Of a stretch of 64,000 nucleotides of DNA, positions 1-9,942 are shown one piece after another (the first letter of the stretch is position 1; every line of letters begins with the position of its first letter). The position numbers and the translations under genes were made by a program. The stretch is from Jaapia argillacea MUCL 33604 (lineage: Eukaryota > Basidiomycota > Agaricomycetes > Jaapiales > Jaapiaceae). The notes below the pieces were generated by a model. The model saw only the letters and a list, made by a program, of their open reading frames with translations, was not told the DNA's origin and did not search any database. The stretch is taken from NCBI GenBank assembly GCA_000697665.1, contig KL197725.1, positions 722,363 to 786,362 on the forward strand, written 5' to 3'.

Positions 1-1130
1 GCTACGAGGTCAATCTCTCCGATTTGTATGATCCGCAATCGTTGACCGTAATTCAACATTTGTGGAAATAGGTCTATCTCAGAGGTCATCCCTTCCCAGC
101 CCTTATTTTGGATCCCCAAATCTGGACGGGAGTAATCAATGGGGAGCGACCTGAGCGTTCCTTATTGATCTCGTGCGGAAGAGACATGTCGGAGGACTTG
201 TGGGGCCTTGTCATTCAATGCTGGGCCTCATCACCGAGTTCTCGCCCTTCAGCATCCTCAATCTGCGCAAAAATGCCCTCATTTGGGCGGGAACGACCAT
301 CCAGTGAAACTTCAGGATTTGCGCGGGGAGTAATGGGCCAAGGAAGAGGGGAAAGCCTTCCACTGTCCGCCGCTGGAGGAGTAAGTTCACCTGCCGAGTT
401 TCGTCCACAGTCAACTTTGTCGTCATCTGTGAGGAACTTTGAATTGGACGAAGATGTAACTCGGACTATCACTGCCTTCGATCGACGCAGCATCCCCTCT
501 TCTGGTACACGTGATTCCGGAACCTCGCCTCCGCCCCTCTCTTTGCCTCATGAATCCAACCCACCCCCAGCATCCCACACGATGGACAGGGATGATCGTC
601 ATTCGCGAAGTCTTTTCGGAGAGTGTATCTCCCAATCCCCTCCTACCACGCGAGACTCCGCCCATAACTCAAGCAGTTCTGCCAGCACGCAAAGCTCACA
701 ATCGACAGGACCCCATCCTCAATTCCCCGAACACCAAGCCTCGGATACCGATTCTACAACTGCAACTCCCACTGCATCTTCACCTACGTCCCCGATCTCC
801 CCATCAGGGGGCCAAAACTACCTATGGCACCTCAACGAGAAGTGCGTTCACTCAGGCGGGAAAATCTCCATCGAGTGGGAGTACAACCATGAGGGTGAGC
901 CCCATATGGGCGTGCATCACGCCATGTGTTTCGGTGCGCCCACCGTTTTCGAATTATACTCAAAACACAAACTCACAGCTCTGTCTGCCTAGTAAAAACC
1001 CACAACTCTCCGCGGAAACTACTCGGCGAAGGGAAAGCAAGTCGCAAGCAAGCTGCTAGGGAGCTGGCAGCGCGCCAAGTGTATCAATTAATTGATTGGT
1101 CTCGATTTTCGATTCTACCTGTTTCTGGCT
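1..1130 (+). pseudogene. Broken, truncated copy of the kinase-dsRBD gene (left-edge copy)
   Basis: This stretch aligns with 8224-9340 of the intact kinase gene. It starts at the window edge with the same intron (about 9-71, GT...AG), then an exon from 72. The exon encodes the end of the kinase domain (RPSASSIC motif), a Ser/Pro-rich linker, and the first half of a dsRNA-binding domain (LNEKCVHSGGKISIEW). The frame is lost near 965-990, where the sequence differs by small insertions from the intact copy and reaches a TAG stop. The rest of the domain (GEGKASRKQAARELAARQVY) continues in another frame at about 1020-1090. Homology ends near 1130, so the second dsRNA-binding domain is missing. The upstream kinase part lies outside the window. 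It is probably a pseudogene, though a truncated protein could still be made. Confidence 0.75.
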
Positions 1131-1134
1131 GAAC

Positions 1135-1514
1135 CCCCGTGGGAAAATGTCAAGAACATCACACTTCGGGTCGTTACAGGGAATAACCACGTGAATCGGT
1201 AGCGGCGCCCGAGCGCCAGTGTCCCCGACTCCTTGTGTCTAATAGTTGGTGGAGCTTGCGACACCGAATATACCAGGTCGTCCAAAATCCCGTTGATGAC
1301 TCAGCGACCCGGCTTGCGGTTGTTTGGCCGCGAGCCATGCGTGAGAAGTATATACTGAAACGAGTCAACCGTGAGCTATGCGTGAGACTCTTCTGCCCGT
1401 TTCGAAAACTCTCAGTATCAGGCTCTGATTCGGAGAATATACACCTCATCTGAGTCATTCTTACTGAGGGTCTATTCCAGATTAGATACCTCATTCACAG
1501 ACAGCCCTATTGAC
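1135..1514. other. Intergenic, no gene seen
   Basis: No supported coding region. A short imperfect direct repeat (gccatgcgtgagaagt and gctatgcgtgagactc) lies at about 1335-1390. Nothing else stands out. Confidence 0.5.
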
Positions 1515-2575
1515 TTGGTTATGTTTTTATCAATTGGCCCTCTTCCTCTTTCCTCCCTCTCCTTCTCCCTTATTCCCTGCCATCTGCTCCCTTCCTCCCC
1601 ACCATTGATTTGTTCCCTTATACTTTCCTCCACCCTCCATCTCCTCTATCCNNNNNNNNNNNNNNNNNNNNNNNNNNNNNNNNNNNNNNNNNNNNNNNNN
1701 NNNNNNNNNNNNNNNNNNNNNNNNNNNNNNNNNNNNNNNNNNNNNNNNNNNNNNNNNNNNNNNNNNNNNNNNNNNNNNNNNNNNNNNNNNNNNNNNNNNN
1801 NNNNNNNNNNNNNNNNNNNNNNNNNNNNNNNNNNNNNNNNNNNNNNNNNNNNNNNNNNNNNNNNNNNNNNNNNNNNNNNNNNNNNNNNNNNNNNNNNNNN
1901 NNNNNNNNNNNNNNNNNNNNNNNNNNNNNNNNNNNNNNNNNNNNNNNNNNNNNNNNNNNNNNNNNNNNNNNNNNNNNNNNNNNNNNNNNNNNNNNNNNNN
2001 NNNNNNNNNNNNNNNNNNNNNNNNNNNNNNNNNNNNNNNNNNNNNNNNNNNNNNNNNNNNNNNNNNNNNNNNNNNNNNNNNNNNNNNNNNNNNNNNNNNN
2101 NNNNNNNNNNNNNNNNNNNNNNNNNNNNNNNNNNNNNNNNNNNNNNNNNNNNNNNNNNNNNNNNNNNNNNNNNNNNNNNNNNNNNNNNNNNNNNNNNNNN
2201 NNNNNNNNNNNNNNNNNNNNNNNNNNNNNNNNNNNNNNNNNNNNNNNNNNNNNNNNNNNNNNNNNNNNNNNNNNNNNNNNNNNNNNNNNNNNNNNNNNNN
2301 NNNNNNNNNNNNNNNNNNNNNNNNNNNNNNNNNNNNNNNNNNNNNNNNNCTCTCCCTACCCCCTCCTCCTCCCTCCCTCCTCTCTACCTATACCTCCATG
2401 ATCCTTCCCTTACTCTTCCTTTCCCTATCATACTTCAACTCCCACTCTCTCATCCTCACACTCTCCTTTCACTTACTCCCTTACCCCCTACTCTGCCCCA
2501 TGGTCATTTACCTACCTCTTCCCCCCCTGTCTTCTTCCTGCTTTTCCACTCACCTCTTCTCTTCCCTTTCTTCTG
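1515..2575. repeat. Pyrimidine-rich low-complexity tract enclosing an assembly gap
   Basis: Both flanks (1515-1651 and 2350-2575) are almost pure C/T on the plus strand, made of irregular TCC/CTC/CCT units. Between them lie 698 Ns (1652-2349). The same composition on both sides suggests the gap sits inside one long polypyrimidine tract that the assembler could not cross. Open frames across this area are products of the Ns and the biased composition. Confidence 0.85.
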
Positions 2576-3788
2576 ATGGCTTCTCCCCCACATCAGATTT
2601 GTCTCATGTACTGTAATGCTTGTAATGCATTTACCCTCTCTGATTATCACTGTTTCCAGCATTTGAAAGAAATCCACAGTTTATATCCAGGTAGGTCATC
2701 AAAGCTAGAATTCCAAGCTCCACGACAGATGAGGGTTTACCCTCATAAAATACATAGTTTTTCCATGACCACGCCTTCTCGCAATGCATGATCACCCCCA
2801 ACACGAATGTTTTTAGTTACGCAACACCAGCTGAATACCATTAGATACAAATCAACAGGCTTGGGATAGGTATACAACGAGTCTGGGATTTACGCGTGGT
2901 TTTGGCCATGAGGTACAATGTGCACGAAAGGGCGACATCAGATGTTTGGGATCTCTTCGACCTCCCCACATAGCCCTTCCCCCATCTACCATATAACGAC
3001 ACCCGGTCGGAAAGAGGACATGCTGTTCGAACACTTTCGCGACCGTAGAGGACTGTTTGAGCATGAGCGGATTTGGCATAGTGACTTGAACGATGAACAG
3101 GATGAATGCTGAACGGATGAACGATGATATGGGCAAACTCGGGGCATCCGATGGTTTCATAGGATTGTCCAAGTGATCACAGAGCGCAACAAAAGTGCCC
3201 GACAACACCTGAGGCATGGGACTCCACAAGAAAATACCCATCAACAAAACGGCAAACAACCGAGCCCAGCACCTGGAAACGTCTACACTTCACACAATCA
3301 TGAGGACGGACAGTCAAATATTGACCCAACCAAAGCTCCACGGATGCAGAAGTGTCCCAAATGAACGGAAAGAACGAAGGGAAATACAATGGATCATAGA
3401 ACAAGGGATACTCATCGATGTCATGCCACTCGTCTTGGACAGGAACCGAAAGCTCTGAATCCAAAACCCGGGCAACAGAACAGGGCTGCTTGGGTGCGAG
3501 AGATATGGACATTGAACTGGTTGAACGTTGAACAGATGAACTTGTGGACACGAATATCTGAGGCGTTGTGGATAATCTGTATGCGTAGAGGAATGCCACA
3601 AAGATGTCGATGCATGAACCAATGCATCCGCGAGCCCAGACACAGCTGAGAGTGATCCAAATGACGTAGGATCTAGACCACTTTCCCACGACTTTTCGTC
3701 TGGTACAGAGTGGCTGTCGTTTGCGGGGTACAGAGGCCCTTTCCTCACTTTGTGAGGAGTCGGGGACGACATCACTGGCAGAGAAATG
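2576..3788. other. Unassigned stretch, no convincing gene
   Basis: Open frames exist on both strands but none shows a recognisable family or a consistent intron pattern. On the minus strand, 2852-3259 and 3177-3824 encode hydrophobic stretches in two frames. On the plus strand, a short frame at 2576-2791 contains a CNAC...H...H arrangement that resembles a single zinc knuckle but may be chance. This segment has no counterpart in the intact duplicate, where kinase and methyltransferase are only about 160 bp apart, so it looks like inserted or diverged DNA. Confidence 0.4.
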
Positions 3789-5690
3789 GAGGACGTTCAG
3801 CCTGTACAGCGTACATGACAACATCAGACGATTTCATTACCCTGTACTCATCAAGGACTGATACATGATGTATTATATATCTCATCGCCAACGTATAAAT
3901 CAAGAAACAGTCATTCCCAGTTACTCGGGCACCTCCCTCGTCGCTACCCTAGACCAACCAAATGTCGACCGTCTTGATCAGCGCCAAGCCTCTTCATCTC
4001 CAAATCTAATCGACATCAGCCAAGCTCATGACCTTCCGTGCCCCACTCCCTCTTCGTCTTGCCAATCCTTGTTCGCCTCAGGCCTCAGGTCGGACACCCC
4101 TGCAAACTCGACCAAAATCGGCAGTTCAAAGCTTCGACCCAAAAGTAACTCCCATGCTGGGGCCGGTACTCATGCTGCCAGAGTCCAAGGGTTCCACAAC
4201 GATACCGTCCGCCTTGCCAAAACTATTGTGACCCAACAACATCTTCACTCCTCGCAGTTAGAGGCACCTCGTGTTCCCGGTCGTCCCGGAATGGCGTATG
4301 TCGACAGGAACAGCAAAAACCACTCCAAATAAACTGCCTCGGCTCTGGAGACGTCAACGACTTCCCATTCCGCTGAGGCGATCAGCGCAACCATCGCACA
4401 CATCTGCTCATCGAATGAAGTCAAAGTATGATCAATCGTGACTTGAAAGGGAATCAAAGTGGGAACGCTTACCGTCACGACCATCCAATGCCCATTGGCG
4501 CCAGCGTTGCCCAGATTCGGAAGCAGTAGGGGCCCCCTCGGGCAGCAACGTGGCGTCCTGACTGTCATCGTCAGATCGGTCTTCACCACTTCAAAAACCA
4601 CCTTCAACCACACACTTGTTTCTGTCGGATCGGTTTCCGCGGTCCCGTCGACCATTTGCATCAATACCACCAATTTCGTCACGGGCCAAGGGCAAATATA
4701 CGGTGACTAACTTCGTGTCAGGGATTCCTGATCGTCTGAGCTGGAGTAGTATACTGTTCAAATGGGGTGTTCACGAGCATCAGCCAAGGTCAAGGTTAAA
4801 CAAAGAACGGTAGTCGATGAAAAACAGAACGAATTCATGAATAATGAAAACCACGTATTTGCGGAAGGAATCGAAGATGAATGAAAGGCCAAGATGAGCA
4901 CTCACCCCTTTGTTAAGGCGTTAGGCCAATCATGCGTAATAACCCTCAACAAAAACACAGCAGGAAGCCCCCCAGTCGGAGTCGGGCGTTGGGGTGTGAA
5001 GAAGTTGTGTTCTAAACCAAACAAGGGTGGCGACCATATCGACCTATTAGGATCAATGAAACGGGCGATGGGAGAACAAGCGAACCTTGAAAAGTAACGA
5101 CACCCTTTTCCAACAACTCTGGACATCACTCTTTCCATACCTGCATGGATTCAGTGCATATAAAAAATATTAGCACCCCATCATCACGTTCATAGCCTCC
5201 TGGACAGATGAACAAGACTTGCGATTTGACCCATATCTACAACTACCTCTCTATCCTGGACGATGAATCTCAAGTCCGACGATGCGAACCTCGTCGCGAG
5301 AGACACTAGCGGTACCGATACAACCTCCTACATCTATGACGTGACTTGAAAGTGGGAGTGACGCCCAGTCGAAAGCTTTAGGCGGTGGGGACAATGTGAA
5401 TTTTACAAAGGCGGTGAAGAGATACGAAAGACTGACCATCCATCGCCCCTCCTCACCTACTGCCAACTACCACTTCCGACCATCGCGCGCCGAACTCTTC
5501 ATCCACCCTATTTTCCCATCTTCTTCCAACCACGCAAAGAACTCCGTGACCGTCCCAAATGCAGTGTTGAATGGTGATCTGTTGGGACGTGTGAATGAGG
5601 TTTCGATGCGGTAGAATCAGTTGTAGCTGATGCTATTGCAGGTGCCTTGGAAGTTGATGAACAGTAGGCCACAGGTTCAGTCGACGACGG
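3789..5690 (-). pseudogene. Decayed copy of the O-methyltransferase gene
   Basis: It is homologous to about 9841-11755, the 3' two thirds of the intact methyltransferase. Family landmarks survive: PTPTGGLPAVFLLRVITHDW at about 4925-4985, LLPNLGNAGANGHW at about 4480-4530, and the SAM-binding stretch VIDVGGCIGTASVS near 5300-5340, in which the third glycine of the usual GGG is Cys. Against the intact copy there are at least three frame-breaking deletions: two bases just after the SAM motif (near 5312), one base before the FFAWLEEE region (near 5570), and one base near the C-terminus (near 4337). Homology stops near 5690, so the N-terminal exons are absent. A pseudogene is the simplest reading. 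Confidence 0.8.
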
Positions 5691-6938
5691 CTTCCATCGA
5701 GTGCCAGGATCCTGGGATTTGGCGAGCCGGGCGCGGTTCTTCAATGGCGGCAGACGAACATAACAGACAAAGGGGCGGTGCCCTACAGATCCCTGGGTCG
5801 CAATGACCTTAACCAGAACCTTTGAGCGACAAAGTTAGCGATCTCAGCTCGCTTCTGGTGCTCCGGGTGATCCTGTGAAGCCGTCCACGATTCAACGTCC
5901 GCGGCACTCGCGAAACCTCACTTTTATCAAGTACTTATTTCAGTGGTCTTCAACGATATGCAAACGGTTCAAGAGAACAGTTCTTCAGAGGTAGTAAAAG
6001 AGCAGGCGATTGGTGATGTTTATGACTTCCACAAATTCTCATCCACAGAGCATAACGACATCGAGAAAGTCATAAAAATCCTCAAAACATGAAGGTGGGC
6101 TCTTTCAAAAACTCAAAGTGTTCAATCTACCGGGATAGAAACGCTAGTGGGATGTGGTTAGGGCAAAGGTGGTGTCAAGGGAATATATGTCCACACGTAG
6201 TGGATTGACTGACCTGCCATGGAGCAGCTGATACATTACATGGTTCGCGATACGGAAGCAGTAACCATGCAGGATCTTGAGGTGAGTGGTCACGTATACT
6301 TCGCTCACTTTGGAATCCCAGAATCGCGCGGGATAATATTTAGTTGTAGATCCGACTTCAAAAAGGGTGCTTTCACCCAGCTGGAGGGGCCATCCTTAAT
6401 TCGAGGTATAAAAACGATGGAAGGTGGAAGTATGACAAAAGTTTATCCGCATCAACGAGGTTGATCGGTCGGAGCGGGAAAGAGGTCTGACCAGGATTCC
6501 AACTTTGGTCACCGGCTGCCACAAGCCAAACGTCGTCCTTGTGCCCTAGCTCTCAATTTCCTGCTCATCTCATGGAGAAATTCCTCTATTCAAGGTACTG
6601 TATCGAATGGCATCCAGTCAGTTCAGGGGCCATCTCCAAAATGGTACCTCGAACCAGGTGTGTGGGCGCTCGGCGGCGTGGAAACAACGTTCATTCAAGG
6701 TCTAATCATAATCTCATCACATCTTGCATTCTTTCCAGCCGGTAAACAGGGAGGACTCAACGTTCTGACACGTTGAAACCCTGGGTCCACACGTCCGCTC
6801 ACTCTCCTTCCTCCATTTGTCGACACCTGGCCCAAGGTTCCTGGAGAGTGCAAATTGGAGTCGACCAGGACATGCCACTCCGCCACAGACTTGACGACGA
6901 GCGTGAAAACGGTAGCGGCGCGGAGGCCCAGGGACTAG
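5691..6938. other. Intergenic stretch with one short open frame
   Basis: No recognised gene. A 44-codon open frame runs from ATG at 5958 to TGA at 6090-6092 (begins MQTVQENSSS, ends VIKILKT). A further open piece starts at 6219 and is followed by a good donor (gtgagt at about 6283). These could be exons of an unrecognised gene or chance. The 5' end of the downstream kinase gene may also reach into this stretch. Confidence 0.3.
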
Positions 6939-9779
6939 GTGGCGACACCAGTGATGGTACGTTCGACAACTCAAACGCCAGTTGCTTCCTCGAATAATCG
7001 TCTTTGGGTCAAGTCGATTCGTCCACCGCGCGTACGCTTGTTGAGAGGTAATTTCGTTCGTGTTTTACTCTGCCACCACCTCGCCACTCACCTCTGGAAC
7101 GTGGACAGGTTGTTGACCGTCTATCGAACTTTACGGCGGTGGCAATTATCGCGTGCCAGACCTTCCGACGAAGACAACGACGAGGTTCTCAAAGATTTCG
7201 TTGCGTTGTACCAGACAGTTATTGGAAGCCGCCCATGTCGCCATGCCGTATTGGATTTGCAAGGAGATGATACAATCTGCATTCTTGATCTCCTCTTGCG
7301 GGAACGTCTATTCTTTCGGGATTGTGTCGAGCGCCCAGCTGAATGATGTCACAGATCGTGGATGAATGGCTATGGCTTCTGCCGTTCTCGAACAGACAGT
7401 TTCTCGAAAAGCATACCCATCGACTTCTTGTCCGGCGTTCTCAAGGAGACCATAGTGACTTTCCCCCGTCCTTATTCATCGCTGGCCTCGAGTGCGACAA
7501 TGACCCCGTCGGGGGTGGAGGATTTGCCAACGTACATCGAGGTCGCTATTCTGGGGAACCGGTGGCGGTCAAATGTGTCAGGCTGTTTGCACAATCGCCG
7601 GGAACGATTCTCAAGACGAAACAGGTGCTTTCACTTCCCTAGTATTTCGTCTGATTATCTGACATACCTTTCACGAAGGCCATTTTGGCTGAAACAATGA
7701 TCTGGCGTTCATTGAAGCACGGATATATCTTACCACTAATCGGGGTCGACTCAACGCGCTTTGGTGGCATCGTGTGCATGGTATCGCCATGGATGGATTA
7801 TGGAGATATAAATCACTTTGTGTCCGCCCTTGACCTCCCAGCAGAGCGTGTCAATATTCTGGTAAACCCCGATCACTTCCTATGATTCATTCTTCCGTCT
7901 TCATACCATTTCATAACAGCTGTTCGAAGTGGCGAAGGCTTTGGAGTACCTCCACGATCGAGACGTGGTGCACGGTGACCTCCGCGGTGTGAGCCATCCG
8001 ACTTTCTTAAAGCGAGTGACTCTGACCTTAACCCAGGGGAACATTCTTATAGATGATGGATGTCATGTTCGCGTCGCCGATTTCGGAATGTCAACATTTG
8101 TTGGTGTTACACAACCGTCTAATCTGGGAGGAACTCTTCGATGGATGGCCCCAGAGCTGTTTTCAACTGACCCCGTCAATGGTCGCACTGCTGCAGTGGA
8201 TATATATGCATTCGCTATGGTGTGCTACGAGGTCAATCTCTTCGATTTGTATGGTCTGCAATCGTTGACTAAAATCTAATTGTGGAAATAGGTGTACCTC
8301 AGAAGCTATCCATTCCCAGACATTGTTGCGGAGCTCCAACTTTTGGCGAAAGTAGCAAAGGGGGAGCGACCTGAGCGTTCCTCGTTGATCTTATGCGGAA
8401 GAAACATGTCAGATGACTTGTGGGGCCTCGTCGAGCGATGCTGGGCAGGATCACCGACTTCTCGCCCTTCGGCATCCTCAATCTGCGGGGAATTGGCCTC
8501 ATTTGGGCGGGAACGACCATCCGGCGAATCTTCAGAATCTGCGGAGGGAGTGATGGGTCAAGGAAGAGGGGGAAGCCCTCCACTGTCTGCCGCCGGAAGA
8601 GGGAGTTCGAGTGCCGAGTTCCGTCCAGAGTCAACTTCGTCATTATCTGCGAGGAGTTTCGAAGCGAATGACGATGTAACTCGAACCGTCACTGCCTTCG
8701 ATCGACGAGGCATCCCTTCTTCTGGTCCACTAAGTTCCGAAATACCAGCTGCACCTCCTTCTTTGCGCCGTCAATCGAGCCCGCGACCTGCATCCCAAAC
8801 GGCGGACACAGATGACCACGATTCAGGCAATCTTTTCGGAGAGAGTCTCTCCCAATCCCCTTCTACCACACAAGAGTCTACCCCCGACTCAAGCAGTTCT
8901 ACCAACTCGCGAAGGTCACAAACGACAGGGAACCATCCTCCACTCCCGGAAAGCCAGGCCTCAGATTCCTATTCCACAACCACAACTCCTACCGCATCCC
9001 CACCTACGTCCCCAACCTCCCCAGTGGGGCCAAATTACCTATGGCATCTCAACGAGAAGTGTGTTCACTCGGGAGGGAAAATATCCATTGAGTGGGAGGA
9101 CGACCATCAGGGTGAACCCCATATGGGCGAGTTTCACTCCAAGTGTTTCGGTACGCCCACCGCTCTCGATGTATACTCAAAAGAAACTCACGGCTATCTC
9201 TCCCTAGTACAAGTCCACAACTCCCCGCCAGAACTACTCGGCGAAGGGAGAGCACCGCGCAAGAAAGCTGCTAGGGAGCTGGCGGCGCGCCAAGTTTATC
9301 AGTCAATCGATTGGTCCCGATTTCCCAGCATCTCGAGACGGTCATCATCAGCTGCAGAATCAACCTCTTCCCAATCATCACTACCGTCTGCGTCTTCTCC
9401 CCCTCCTATTTCGGAAAGGATTTCTCGACGGCCACCTCCCTATCTGCCTGTGTTTAACGAAATCGCTTCGAAGACAAAATGCATCGTTGATTACCCCACA
9501 GATCAAATTGGAAGCCCTACTCAGGATTGGGTCATCCGATGTGAAGGTACGAGTTTTCGACTCTCCATTTTCACTTTCTCACTTGTCTGGATAGTCAACA
9601 CAGCGTCTCGCGGACGAGGAACAGGACGTACCAAACAGCAAGCAAAAGAGCGAGCGGCAAAGGAAGCCTACTACAATATGGGGTGGCACCTGGCGAATGA
9701 AGCAGGTGCGTGCTTGTCTTGCCCTCCTATTGGAATTATCTCATCACAAAGTGATTCAGCCAGGGCATCACCCACCTGA
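6939..9779 (+). CDS. TKL-like protein kinase with two C-terminal dsRNA-binding domains
   Basis: The kinase domain is complete: glycine loop VGGGGFANV, VAVK lysine, catalytic loop HGDLRGNILID, DFG, APEL, and a closing RPS motif. A Ser/Thr/Pro-rich linker of about 170 residues follows. Next come two dsRNA-binding domains: one with LNEKCVHSGGKISIEW and a basic GEGRAPRKKAARELAARQVY helix, then one with LPVFNEIASKTKCIV and GRTKQQAKERAAKEAYYNMG. Introns read at 7625-7678, 7862-7919, 7987-8036, 8232-8291, 9547-9594 and probably 9706-9759 keep the frame and fit the motifs. The 5' part (LDLQGDDTICILDLLL, from about 6939) resembles the N-terminal region of agaricomycete TKL kinases. Its join to the kinase exon is unresolved, possibly an intron at 7326-7399. 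Inferred role: a kinase whose activity is tied to double-stranded RNA. The substrate is unknown. Confidence 0.85.
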
Positions 9780-9942
9780 TTGAACACGGACTTCCTGTCT
9801 CCGCAAGTTTAGAGTTCACATGGACGACCTCAGAGGAACGCAGGACGTTCAGTCTGTACATGACAACACAAGACTATTTCATTACCCTGTATTCATTAAG
9901 GACTCATACATGATGTATTATATCTCATCGACAATATATAAA

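Noticed and set aside
1515-2576. A 353-codon open frame across the gap
   Set aside because: It consists mostly of Ns, with pyrimidine-rich low-complexity sequence on both sides.
2576-2791. A zinc-finger-like CNAC...H...H peptide
   Set aside because: Only a single knuckle pattern in a short frame next to low-complexity DNA. Chance is likely.
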